DNA from: Apostichopus japonicus
Lineage: Eukaryota; Echinodermata; Holothuroidea; Aspidochirotida; Stichopodidae
Direction: 5' to 3'
Assembly (NCBI RefSeq): GCF_037975245.1
Contig: NC_092576.1
Span: 27,109,611-27,173,610 of the forward strand
DNA: 64,000 bases
Below the pieces are notes generated by a model. The model saw only the letters and a program-made list of their open reading frames with translations, did not search any database and was not told the origin of the DNA. A program made the position numbers and the translations under genes. Positions 47,001 through 60,424 of this stretch are shown here, piece by piece. Numbering within the stretch: the stretch's first letter is position 1; every line of letters begins with the position of its first letter.

Positions 47001-50000
47001 TATTTCCTCCTACCTGAGGATGTCACTTTATTTCCTCCTACCTGAGGATGTCACTTTATTTCCTCCTACCTAAGGATGTCACTTTATTTCCTCCTACCTA
47101 AGGATGTCACTTTATTCCCTCCTACCTAAGGATGTCACTTTATTCCCTCCTACCTGAGGATGTCACTTTATTTCCTCCTACCTAAGGATGTCACTTTATT
47201 TCCTCCAACCTAAGGATGTCACTTTATTTCCTCCTACCTGAGGATGTCACTTTATTCCCTCCTACCTGAGGATGTCACTTTATTTCCTCCTACCTAAGGA
47301 TGTCACTTTATTTCCTCCTACCTAAGGATGTCACTTTATTTCCTCCTACCTAAGGATGTCACTTTATTCCCTCCTACCTAAGGATGTCACTTTATTCCCT
47401 CCTACCTGAGGATGTCACTTTATTTCCTCCTACCTAAGGATGTCACTTTATTACGTCCTACCTGAGGATGTCACTTTATTTCCTCCTACCTGAGGATATC
47501 ACTTTATTTTGCCTCCCACCTGAGGATGTCACTTTATATCCTCCTACCTGAGGATGTCACTTTATTCCCTCCTTCCTGAGGATATCACTTTATTCCCTCC
47601 TTCCTGAGGATATCACTTTATTTCCTCCTACCTGAGGATGTCACTTTTTTCCCTCCTACCTGAGGATGTCACTTTATTTCCTCCTACCTGAGGATGTCAC
47701 TTTATTTTCTCCTACCTGAGGATGTCACTTTATGGCCTCCTACCTGAGGATGTCACTTTATTTCCTCCTACCTGAGGATGTCACTTTATATCCTCCTACC
47801 TGAGGATGTCACTTGATATCCTCCTACCTATGGATGTCACTTTATTTCCTCCTACCTGAGGATGTCACTTTATTTCCTCCTACCTGAGGATGTCACTTTA
47901 TATCCTCCTACCTAAGGATGTCACTTTATTTCCTCCTTCCTGAGGATGTCACTTTATTTCCTCCTACCTGAGGATGTCACTTTATTTCCTCCTACCTGAG
48001 GATGTCACTTTATATCCTCCTACCTGAGGATGTCACATTATATCCTCCTACCTAAGGATGTCACTTTATTTCCTCCTTCCTGAGGATGTCACTTTATTTC
48101 CTCCTACCTGAGGATGTCACTTTATATCCTCCTACCTGAGGATGTCACTTTATTTCCTCCTACCTGAGGAAGTCACTTTATTTCCTCCTACCGGAAGATG
48201 TCACTTTATTTCCTCCTACCTGAGGATGTCACTTTATTTCCTCCTACCTGAGGATGTCACTTTATATCCTCCTACCTAAGGATGTCACTTTATATCCTCC
48301 TACCTATGGATGTCACTTTATTTCCTCCTACGTGAGGATGCCACTTTATTTCCTCCTACCTGAGGATGTCACTTTATATCCTCCTACCTGAGGATGTCAC
48401 TTTATTTCCTCCTACCTGAGGAAGTCACTTTATTTCCTCCTACCGGAAGATGTCACTTTATATCCTCCTACCTGAGGATGTCACTTTATTTCCTCCTACC
48501 TATGGATGTCACTTTATTTCCTCCTACCTGAGGATGCCACTTTATTTCCTCCTACCTGAGGATGTCACTTTATATCCTCCTACCTGAGGATGTCACTTTA
48601 TTTCCTCCTACCTGAGGAAGTCACTTTATTTCCTCCTACCGGAAGATGTCACTTTATTTCCTCCTACCTGAGGATGTCACTTTATATCCTCCTACCTATG
48701 GATGTCACTTTATTTCCTCCTACCTGAGGATGTCACTTTATTTCCTCCTACCTAAGGATGTCACTTTATTTCCTCCTACCTGAGGATGTCACTTTATTCC
48801 CTCCTTCCTGAGGATGTCACTTTATTTCCTCCTACCTGAGGATGTCACTTTATTTCCTCCTACCTAAGGATGTCACTTTATTTCCTCCTTCCTGAGGATG
48901 TCACTTTATTTCCTCCTACCTGAGGATGTCACTTTATTTCCTCCTACCTGAGGATGTCACTTTATATCCTCCTACCTGAGGATGTCACATTATATCCTCC
49001 TACCTAAGGATGTCACTTTATTTCCTCCTTCCTGAGGATGTCACTTTATTTCCTCCTACCTGAGGATGTCACTTTATATCCTCCTACCTGAGGATGTCAC
49101 TTTATTTCCTCCTACCTGAGGAAGTCACTTTATTTCCTCCTACCGGAAGATGTCACTTTATTTCCTCCTACCTGAGGATGTCACTTTATTTCCTCCTACC
49201 TGAGGATGTCACTTTATATCCTCCTACCTAAGGATGTCACTTTATATCCTCCTACCTATGGATGTCACTTTATTTCCTCCTACGTGAGGATGCCACTTTA
49301 TTTCCTCCTACCTGAGGATGTCACTTTATATCCTCCTACCTGAGGATGTCACTTTATTTCCTCCTACCTGAGGAAGTCACTTTATTTCCTCCTACCGGAA
49401 GATGTCACTTTATATCCTCCTACCTGAGGATGTCACTTTATTTCCTCCTACCTATGGATGTCACTTTATTTCCTCCTACCTGAGGATGCCACTTTATTTC
49501 CTCCTACCTGAGGATGTCACTTTATATCCTCCTACCTGAGGATGTCACTTTATTTCCTCCTACCTGAGGAAGTCACTTTATTTCCTCCTACCGGAAGATG
49601 TCACTTTATTTCCTCCTACCTGAGGATGTCACTTTATATCCTCCTACCTATGGATGTCACTTTATTTCCTCCTACCTGAGGATGTCACTTTATTTCCTCC
49701 TACCTAAGGATGTCACTTTATTTCCTCCTACCTGAGGATGTCACTTTATTCCCTCCTACCTGAGGATGTCACTTTATTTCCTCCTACCTGAGGATGTCAC
49801 TTTATTTCCTCCTACCTGAGGATGTCACTTTATTTCCTCCTACCTGAGGATGTCACTTTATATCCTCCTACCTGAGGATGTCACTTTATATCCTCCTACC
49901 TGAGGATGTCACTTTATTTCCTCCTTCCTGAGGATGTCACTTTATTTCCTCCTACCTGAGGATGTCACTTTATATCCTCCTACCTGAGGATGTCACTTTA

Positions 50001-50956
50001 TTTCCTCCTACCTGAGGAAGTCACTTTATTTCCTCCTACCGGAAGATGTCACTTTATTTCCTCCTACCTGAGGATGTCACTTTATTTCCTCCTACCTGAG
50101 GATGTCACTTTATATCCTCCTACCTAAGGATGTCACTTTATATCCTCCTACCTGAGGATGTCACTTTATTTCCTCCTACCTGAGGATGCCACTTTATTTC
50201 CTCCTACCTGAGGATGTCACTTTATATCCTCCTACCTGAGGATGTCACTTTATTTCCTCCTACCTGAGGAAGTCACTTTATTTCCTCCTACCGGAAGATG
50301 TCACTTTATATCCTCCTACCTATGGATGTCACTTTATTTCCTCCTACCTGAGGATGTCACTTTATTTCTTCCTACCTGAGGATGTCACTTTATTTCCTCC
50401 TACCTGAGGATGTCACTTTATATCCTCCTACCTAAGGATGTCACTTTATTTCCTCCTACCTGAGGATGTCACTTTATTTCTTCCTACCTGAGGATGTCAC
50501 TTTATTTCCTCCTACCTAAGGATGTCACTTTATTTCCTCCTACCTAAGGATGTCACTTTATTCCCTCCTACCTAAGGATGTCACTTTATTCCCTCCTACC
50601 TGAGGATGTCACTTTATTTCCTCCTACCTAAGGATGTCACTTTATTTCCTCCAACCTAAGGATGTCACTTTATTTCCTCCTACCTGAGGATGTCACTTTA
50701 TTCCCTCCTACCTGAGGATGTCACTTTATTTCCTCCTACCTAAGGATGTCACTTTATTTCCTCCTACCTAAGGATGTCACTTTATTTCCTCCTACCTAAG
50801 GATGTCACTTTATTCCCTCCTACCTAAGGATGTCACTTTATTCCCTCCTACCTGAGGATGTCACTTTATTTCCTCCTACCTAAGGATGTCACTTTATTAC
50901 GTCCTACCTGAGGATGTCACTTTATTTCCTCCTACCTGAGGATATCACTTTATTTT
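44001..50956 (+). repeat. Satellite subregion: TCACATTAT-type units, 952-bp doublets
   Basis: From about 44 kb the TTAACTT variant disappears and new markers appear. TCACATTAT occurs as 952-bp doublets (CATTAT at 44254/45206 and 48036/48988). CCTACGTGAGG with GCCAC, TTTATGGCC, TTCTACAAGAGG (46196) and the 2-bp gain TTTTGCC (47511) also appear. Doublet spacing is 3782 bp, then 3446 bp to the next. The monomer itself is unchanged, so this is another amplification lineage of the same satellite. Confidence 0.88.
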
Positions 50957-53900
50957 GCCTCCCACCTGAGGATGTCACTTTATATCCTCCTACCTGAGGA
51001 TGTCACTTTATTCCCTCCTTCCTGAGGATATCACTTTATTCCCTCCTTCCTGAGGATATCACTTTATTTCCTCCTACCTGAGGATGTCACTTTTTTCCCT
51101 CCTACCTGAGGATGTCACTTTATTTCCTCCTACCTGAGGATGTCACTTTATTTTCTCCTACCTGAGGATGTCACTTTATGGCCTCCTACCTGAGGATGTC
51201 ACTTTATTTCCTCCTACCTGAGGATGTCACTTTATATCCTCCTACCTGAGGATGTCACTTGATATCCTCCTACCTATGGATGTCACTTTATTTCCTCCTA
51301 CCTGAGGATGTCACTTTATTTCCTCCTACCTGAGGATGTCACTTTATATCCTCCTACCTAAGGATGTCACTTTATTTCCTCCTTCCTGAGGATGTCACTT
51401 TATTTCCTCCTACCTGAGGATGTCACTTTATTTCCTCCTACCTGAGGATGTCACTTTATATCCTCCTACCTGAGGATGTCACATTATATCCTCCTACCTA
51501 AGGATGTCACTTTATTTCCTCCTTCCTGAGGATGTCACTTTATTTCCTCCTACCTGAGGATGTCACTTTATATCCTCCTACCTGAGGATGTCACTTTATT
51601 TCCTCCTACCTGAGGAAGTCACTTTATTTCCTCCTACCGGAAGATGTCACTTTATTTCCTCCTACCTGAGGATGTCACTTTATTTCCTCCTACCTGAGGA
51701 TGTCACTTTATATCCTCCTACCTAAGGATGTCACTTTATATCCTCCTACCTATGGATGTCACTTTATTTCCTCCTACGTGAGGATGCCACTTTATTTCCT
51801 CCTACCTGAGGATGTCACTTTATATCCTCCTACCTGAGGATGTCACTTTATTTCCTCCTACCTGAGGAAGTCACTTTATTTCCTCCTACCGGAAGATGTC
51901 ACTTTATATCCTCCTACCTGAGGATGTCACTTTATTTCCTCCTACCTATGGATGTCACTTTATTTCCTCCTACCTGAGGATGCCACTTTATTTCCTCCTA
52001 CCTGAGGATGTCACTTTATATCCTCCTACCTGAGGATGTCACTTTATTTCCTCCTACCTGAGGAAGTCACTTTATTTCCTCCTACCGGAAGATGTCACTT
52101 TATTTCCTCCTACCTGAGGATGTCACTTTATATCCTCCTACCTATGGATGTCACTTTATTTCCTCCTACCTGAGGATGTCACTTTATTTCCTCCTACCTA
52201 AGGATGTCACTTTATTTCCTCCTACCTGAGGATGTCACTTTATTCCCTCCTTCCTGAGGATGTCACTTTATTTCCTCCTACCTGAGGATGTCACTTTATT
52301 TCCTCCTACCTAAGGATGTCACTTTATTTCCTCCTTCCTGAGGATGTCACTTTATTTCCTCCTACCTGAGGATGTCACTTTATTTCCTCCTACCTGAGGA
52401 TGTCACTTTATATCCTCCTACCTGAGGATGTCACATTATATCCTCCTACCTAAGGATGTCACTTTATTTCCTCCTTCCTGAGGATGTCACTTTATTTCCT
52501 CCTACCTGAGGATGTCACTTTATATCCTCCTACCTGAGGATGTCACTTTATTTCCTCCTACCTGAGGAAGTCACTTTATTTCCTCCTACCGGAAGATGTC
52601 ACTTTATTTCCTCCTACCTGAGGATGTCACTTTATTTCCTCCTACCTGAGGATGTCACTTGATATCCTCCTACCTAAGGATGTCACTTTATATCCTCCTA
52701 CCTATGGATGTCACTTTATTTCCTCCTACGTGAGGATGCCACTTTATTTCCTCCTACCTGAGGATGTCACTTTATATCCTCCTACCTGAGGATGTCACTT
52801 TATTTCCTCCTACCTGAGGAAGTCACTTTATTTCCTCCTACCGGAAGATGTCACTTTATATCCTCCTACCTGAGGATGTCACTTTATTTCCTCCTACCTA
52901 TGGATGTCACTTTATTTCCTCCTACCTGAGGATGCCACTTTATTTCCTCCTACCTGAGGATGTCACTTTATATCCTCCTACCTGAGGATGTCACTTTATT
53001 TCCTCCTACCTGAGGAAGTCACTTTATTTCCTCCTACCGGAAGATGTCACTTTATTTCCTCCTACCTGAGGATGTCACTTTATATCCTCCTACCTATGGA
53101 TGTCACTTTATTTCCTCCTACCTGAGGATGTCACTTTATTTCCTCCTACCTAAGGATGTCACTTTATTTCCTCCTACCTGAGGATGTCACTTTATTCCCT
53201 CCTTCCTGAGGATGTCACTTTATTTCCTCCTACCTGAGGATGTCACTTTATTTCCTCCTACCTAAGGATGTCACTTTATTTCCTCCTACCTAAGGATGTC
53301 ACTTTATTCCCTCCTACCTAAGGATGTCACTTTATTTCCTCCTACCTAAGGATGTCACTTTATTTCCTCCTACCTAAGGATGTCACTTTATTCCCTCCTA
53401 CCTAAGGATGTCACTTTATTCCCTTCTACAAGAGGATGTCACTTTATTTCCTCCCACCTAAGGATGTCACTTTATTTCCTCCTACCTGAGGATGTCACTT
53501 TATTTCCTCCTACCTGAGGATATCACTTTATTTCCTCCCACCTGAGGATGTCACTTTATATCCTCCTACCTGCGGATGTCACTTTATTCCCTCCTTCCTG
53601 AGGATATCACTTTATTCCCTCCTTCCTGAGGATATCACTTTATTTCCTCCTACCTGAGGATGTCACTTTTTTCCCTCCTACCTGAGGATGTCACTTTATT
53701 TCCTCCTACCTGAGGATGTCACTTTATTTTCTCCTACCTATGGATGTCACTTTATTTCCTCCTACCTGAGGATGCCAGTTTATTTCCTCCTACCTGAGGA
53801 TGTCACTTTATATCCTCCTACCTGAGGATGTCACTTTATTTCCTCCTACCTGAGGAAGTCACTTTATTTCCTCCTACCGGAAGATGTCACTTTATTTCCT

Positions 53901-55690
53901 CCTACCTGAGGATGTCACTTTATATCCTCCTACCTATGGATGTCACTTTATTTCCTCCTACCTGAGGATGTCACTTTATTTCCTCCTACCTAAGGATGTC
54001 ACTTTATTTCCTCCTACCTGAGGATGTCACTTTATGGCCTCCTACCTGAGGATGTCACTTTATTTCCTCCTACCTGAGGATGTCACTTTATTTCCTCCTA
54101 CCTGAGGATGTCACTTTATATCCTCCTACCTGAGGATGTCACTTTATATCCTCCTACCTATGGATGTCACTTTATATCCTCCTACCTGAGGATGTCACTT
54201 TATATCCTCCTACCTAAGGATGTCACTTTATTTCCTCCTACCTGAGGATGTCACTTTATTTCCTCCTACCTGAGGATGTCACTTTATATCCTCCTACCTG
54301 AGGATGTCACTTTATATCCTCCTACCTATGGATGTCACTTTATTTCCTCCTACCTGAGGATGTCACTTTATTTCCTCCTACCTGAGGATGTCACTTTATA
54401 TCCTCCTACCTGAGGATGTCACTTTATTTCCTCTTTCCTGAGGATGTCACTTTATTTCCTCCTACCTGAGCATGTCACTTTATATCCTCCTACCTGAGGA
54501 AGTCACTTTATTTCCTCCTACCGGAAGATGTCACTTTATTTCCTCCTACCTGAGGATGTCACTTTATATCCTCCTACCTATGGATGTCACTTTATTTCCT
54601 CCTACCTGAGGATGTCACTTTATTTCCTCCTACCTAAGGATGTCACTTTATTTCCTCCTACCTGAGGATGTCACTTTATTCCCTCCTTCCTGAGGATGTC
54701 ACTTTATTTCCTCCTACCTGAGGATGTCACTTTATTTCCTCCTACCTAAGGATGTCACTTTATTTCCTCCTACCTAAGGATGTCACTTTATTCCCTCCTA
54801 CCTAAGGATGTCACTTTATTCCCTCCTACCTGAGGATGTCACTTTATTTCCTCCTACCTAAGGATGTCACTTTATTTCCTCCAACCTAAGGATGTCACTT
54901 TATTTCCTCCTACCTATGGATGTCACTTTATTTCCTCCTACCTGAGGATGTCACTTTATTTCCTCCTACCTAAGGATGTCACTTTATTTCCTCCTACCTG
55001 AGGATGTCACTTTATTTCCTCCTACCTGAGGATGTCACTTTATTTCCTCCCACCTGAGGATGTCACTTTATATCCTCCTACCTGAGGATGTCACTTTATT
55101 CCCTCCTTCCTGAGGATATCACTTTATTCCCTCCTTCCTGAGGATATCACTTTATTTCCTCCTACCTGAGGATGTCACTTTTTTCCCTCCTACCTGAGGA
55201 TGTCACTTTATTTCCTCCTACCTGAGGATGTCACTTTATTTTCTCCTACCTGAGGATGTCACTTTATTTCCTCCTACCTAAGGATGTCACTTTATTCCCT
55301 CCTACCTAAGGATGTCACTTTATTCCCTCCTACCTGAGGATGTCACTTTATTTCCTCCTACCTAAGGATGTCACTTTATTTCCTCCAACCTAAGGATGTC
55401 ACTTTATTTCCTCCTACCTGAGGATGTCACTTTATTCCCTCCTACCTGAGGATGTCACTTTATTTCCTCCTACCTAAGGATGTCACTTTATTTCCTCCTA
55501 CCTAAGGATGTCACTTTATTTCCTCCTACCTAAGGATGTCACTTTATTCCCTCCTACCTAAGGATGTCACTTTATTCCCTCCTACCTGAGGATGTCACTT
55601 TATTTCCTCCTACCTAAGGATGTCACTTTATTACGTCCTACCTGAGGATGTCACTTTATTTCCTCCTACCTGAGGATATCACTTTATTTT
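50957..55690 (+). repeat. 4734-bp higher-order repeat, copy 1
   Basis: 169 monomers plus 2 bp, anchored on TTTTGCC. Contains the TCACATTAT doublet (51482, 52434), TTCTACAAG (53424), GCCAGTTT (about 53773), TTTATGGCC (about 54031) and GAGCATGTC (about 54470). All recur 4734 bp later. A private CTCTTTCC near 54432 distinguishes this copy. Confidence 0.92.
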
Positions 55691-58600
55691 GCCTCCCACC
55701 TGAGGATGTCACTTTATATCCTCCTACCTGAGGATGTCACTTTATTCCCTCCTTCCTGAGGATATCACTTTATTCCCTCCTTCCTGAGGATATCACTTTA
55801 TTTCCTCCTACCTGAGGATGTCACTTTTTTCCCTCCTACCTGAGGATGTCACTTTATTTCCTCCTACCTGAGGATGTCACTTTATTTTCTCCTACCTGAG
55901 GATGTCACTTTATGGCCTCCTACCTGAGGATGTCACTTTATTTCCTCCTACCTGAGGATGTCACTTTATATCCTCCTACCTGAGGATGTCACTTGATATC
56001 CTCCTACCTATGGATGTCACTTTATTTCCTCCTACCTGAGGATGTCACTTTATTTCCTCCTACCTGAGGATGTCACTTTATATCCTCCTACCTAAGGATG
56101 TCACTTTATTTCCTCCTTCCTGAGGATGTCACTTTATTTCCTCCTACCTGAGGATGTCACTTTATTTCCTCCTACCTGAGGATGTCACTTTATATCCTCC
56201 TACCTGAGGATGTCACATTATATCCTCCTACCTAAGGATGTCACTTTATTTCCTCCTTCCTGAGGATGTCACTTTATTTCCTCCTACCTGAGGATGTCAC
56301 TTTATATCCTCCTACCTGAGGATGTCACTTTATTTCCTCCTACCTGAGGAAGTCACTTTATTTCCTCCTACCGGAAGATGTCACTTTATTTCCTCCTACC
56401 TGAGGATGTCACTTTATTTCCTCCTACCTGAGGATGTCACTTTATATCCTCCTACCTAAGGATGTCACTTTATATCCTCCTACCTATGGATGTCACTTTA
56501 TTTCCTCCTACGTGAGGATGCCACTTTATTTCCTCCTACCTGAGGATGTCACTTTATATCCTCCTACCTGAGGATGTCACTTTATTTCCTCCTACCTGAG
56601 GAAGTCACTTTATTTCCTCCTACCGGAAGATGTCACTTTATATCCTCCTACCTGAGGATGTCACTTTATTTCCTCCTACCTATGGATGTCACTTTATTTC
56701 CTCCTACCTGAGGATGCCACTTTATTTCCTCCTACCTGAGGATGTCACTTTATATCCTCCTACCTGAGGATGTCACTTTATTTCCTCCTACCTGAGGAAG
56801 TCACTTTATTTCCTCCTACCGGAAGATGTCACTTTATTTCCTCCTACCTGAGGATGTCACTTTATATCCTCCTACCTATGGATGTCACTTTATTTCCTCC
56901 TACCTGAGGATGTCACTTTATTTCCTCCTACCTAAGGATGTCACTTTATTTCCTCCTACCTGAGGATGTCACTTTATTCCCTCCTTCCTGAGGATGTCAC
57001 TTTATTTCCTCCTACCTGAGGATGTCACTTTATTTCCTCCTACCTAAGGATGTCACTTTATTTCCTCCTTCCTGAGGATGTCACTTTATTTCCTCCTACC
57101 TGAGGATGTCACTTTATTTCCTCCTACCTGAGGATGTCACTTTATATCCTCCTACCTGAGGATGTCACATTATATCCTCCTACCTAAGGATGTCACTTTA
57201 TTTCCTCCTTCCTGAGGATGTCACTTTATTTCCTCCTACCTGAGGATGTCACTTTATATCCTCCTACCTGAGGATGTCACATTATTTCCTCCTACCTGAG
57301 GAAGTCACTTTATTTCCTCCTACCGGAAGATGTCACTTTATTTCCTCCTACCTGAGGATGTCACTTTATTTCCTCCTACCTGAGGATGTCACTTTATATC
57401 CTCCTACCTAAGGATGTCACTTTATATCCTCCTACCTATGGATGTCACTTTATTTCCTCCTACGTGAGGATGCCACTTTATTTCCTCCTACCTGAGGATG
57501 TCACTTTATATCCTCCTACCTGAGGATGTCACTTTATTTCCTCCTACCTGAGGAAGTCACTTTATTTCCTCCTACCTATGGATGTCACTTTATATCCTCC
57601 TACCTGAGGATGTCACTTTATTTCCTCCTACCTATGGATGTCACTTTATTTCCTCCTACCTGAGGATGCCACTTTATTTCCTCCTACCTGAGGATGTCAC
57701 TTTATATCCTCCTACCTGAGGATGTCACTTTATTTCCTCCTACCTGAGGAAGTCACTTTATTTCCTCCTACCGGAAGATGTCACTTTATTTCCTCCTACC
57801 TGAGGATGTCACTTTATATCCTCCTACCTATGGATGTCACTTTATTTCCTCCTACCTGAGGATGTCACTTTATTTCCTCCTACCTAAGGATGTCACTTTA
57901 TTTCCTCCTACCTGAGGATGTCACTTTATTCCCTCCTTCCTGAGGATGTCACTTTATTTCCTCCTACCTGAGGATGTCACTTTATTTCCTCCTACCTAAG
58001 GATGTCACTTTATTTCCTCCTACCTAAGGATGTCACTTTATTCCCTCCTACCTAAGGATGTCACTTTATTTCCTCCTACCTAAGGATGTCACTTTATTTC
58101 CTCCTACCTAAGGATGTCAATTTATTCCCTCCTACCTAAGGATGTCACTTTATTCCCTTCTACAAGAGGATGTCACTTTATTTCCTCCCACCTAAGGATG
58201 TCACTTTATTTCCTCCTACCTGAGGATGTCACTTTATTTCCTCCTACCTGAGGATATCACTTTATTTCCTCCCACCTGAGGATGTCACTTTATATCCTCC
58301 TACCTGCGGATGTCACTTTATTCCCTCCTTCCTGAGGATATCACTTTATTCCCTCCTTCCTGAGGATATCACTTTATTTCCTCCTACCTGAGGATGTCAC
58401 TTTTTTCCCTCCTACCTGAGGATGTCACTTTATTTCCTCCTACCTGAGGATGTCACTTTATTTTCTCCTACCTATGGATGTCACTTTATTTCCTCCTACC
58501 TGAGGATGCCAGTTTATTTCCTCCTACCTGAGGATGTCACTTTATATCCTCCTACCTGAGGATGTCACTTTATTTCCTCCTACCTGAGGAAGTCACTTTA

Positions 58601-60424
58601 TTTCCTCCTACCGGAAGATGTCACTTTATTTCCTCCTACCTGAGGATGTCACTTTATATCCTCCTACCTATGGATGTCACTTTATTTCCTCCTACCTGAG
58701 GATGTCACTTTATTTCCTCCTACCTAAGGATGTCACTTTATTTCCTCCTACCTGAGGATGTCACTTTATGGCCTCCTACCTGAGGATGTCACTTTATTTC
58801 CTCCTACCTGAGGATGTCACTTTATTTCCTCCTACCTGAGGATGTCACTTTATATCCTCCTACCTGAGGATGTCACTTTATATCCTCCTACCTATGGATG
58901 TCACTTTATATCCTCCTACCTGAGGATGTCACTTTATATCCTCCTACCTAAGGATGTCACTTTATTTCCTCCTACCTGAGGATGTCACTTTATTTCCTCC
59001 TACCTGAGGATGTCACTTTATATCCTCCTACCTGAGGATGTCACTTTATATCCTCCTACCTATGGATGTCACTTTATTTCCTCCTACCTGAGGATGTCAC
59101 TTTATTTCCTCCTACCTGAGGATGTCACTTTATATCCTCCTACCTGAGGATGTCACTTTATTTCCTCCTTCCTGAGGATGTCACTTTATTTCCTCCTACC
59201 TGAGCATGTCACTTTATATCCTCCTACCTGAGGAAGTCACTTTATTTCCTCCTACCGGAAGATGTCACTTTATTTCCTCCTACCTGAGGATGTCACTTTA
59301 TATCCTCCTACCTATGGATGTCACTTTATTTCCTCCTACCTGAGGATGTCACTTTATTTCCTCCTACCTAAGGATGTCACTTTATTTCCTCCTACCTGAG
59401 GATGTCACTTTATTCCCTCCTTCCTGAGGATGTCACTTTATTTCCTCCTACCTGAGGATGTCACTTTATTTCCTCCTACCTAAGGATGTCACTTTATTTC
59501 CTCCTACCTAAGGATGTCACTTTATTCCCTCCTACCTAAGGATGTCACTTTATTCCCTCCTACCTGAGGATGTCACTTTATTTCCTCCTACCTAAGGATG
59601 TCACTTTATTTCCTCCAACCTAAGGATGTCACTTTATTTCCTCCTACCTATGGATGTCACTTTATTTCCTCCTACCTGAGGATGTCACTTTATTTCCTCC
59701 TACCTAAGGATGTCACTTTATTTCCTCCTACCTGAGGATGTCACTTTATTTCCTCCTACCTGAGGATGTCACTTTATTTCCTCCCACCTGAGGATGTCAC
59801 TTTATATCCTCCTACCTGAGGATGTCACTTTATTCCCTCCTTCCTGAGGATATCACTTTATTCCCTCCTTCCTGAGGATATCACTTTATTTCCTCCTACC
59901 TGAGGATGTCACTTTTTTCCCTCCTACCTGAGGATGTCACTTTATTTCCTCCTACCTGAGGATGTCACTTTATTTTCTCCTACCTGAGGATGTCACTTTA
60001 TTTCCTCCTACCTAAGGATGTCACTTTATTCCCTCCTACCTAAGGATGTCACTTTATTCCCTCCTACCTGAGGATGTCACTTTATTTCCTCCTACCTAAG
60101 GATGTCACTTTATTTCCTCCAACCTAAGGATGTCACTTTATTTCCTCCTACCTGAGGATGTCACTTTATTCCCTCCTACCTGAGGATGTCACTTTATTTC
60201 CTCCTACCTAAGGATGTCACTTTATTTCCTCCTACCTAAGGATGTCACTTTATTTCCTCCTACCTAAGGATGTCACTTTATTCCCTCCTACCTAAGGATG
60301 TCACTTTATTCCCTCCTACCTGAGGATGTCACTTTATTTCCTCCTACCTAAGGATGTCACTTTATTACGTCCTACCTGAGGATGTCACTTTATTTCCTCC
60401 TACCTGAGGATATCACTTTATTTT
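55691..60424 (+). repeat. 4734-bp higher-order repeat, copy 2
   Basis: The same markers in the same order as copy 1: CATTAT 56216 and 57168, TTCTACAAG 58158, and GAGCATGTC near 59203. It carries GATGTCAATTT near 58117, which copy 3 shares at 62123 and copy 1 lacks. It also carries a second CATTAT near 57278 that copy 3 shares. Confidence 0.92.
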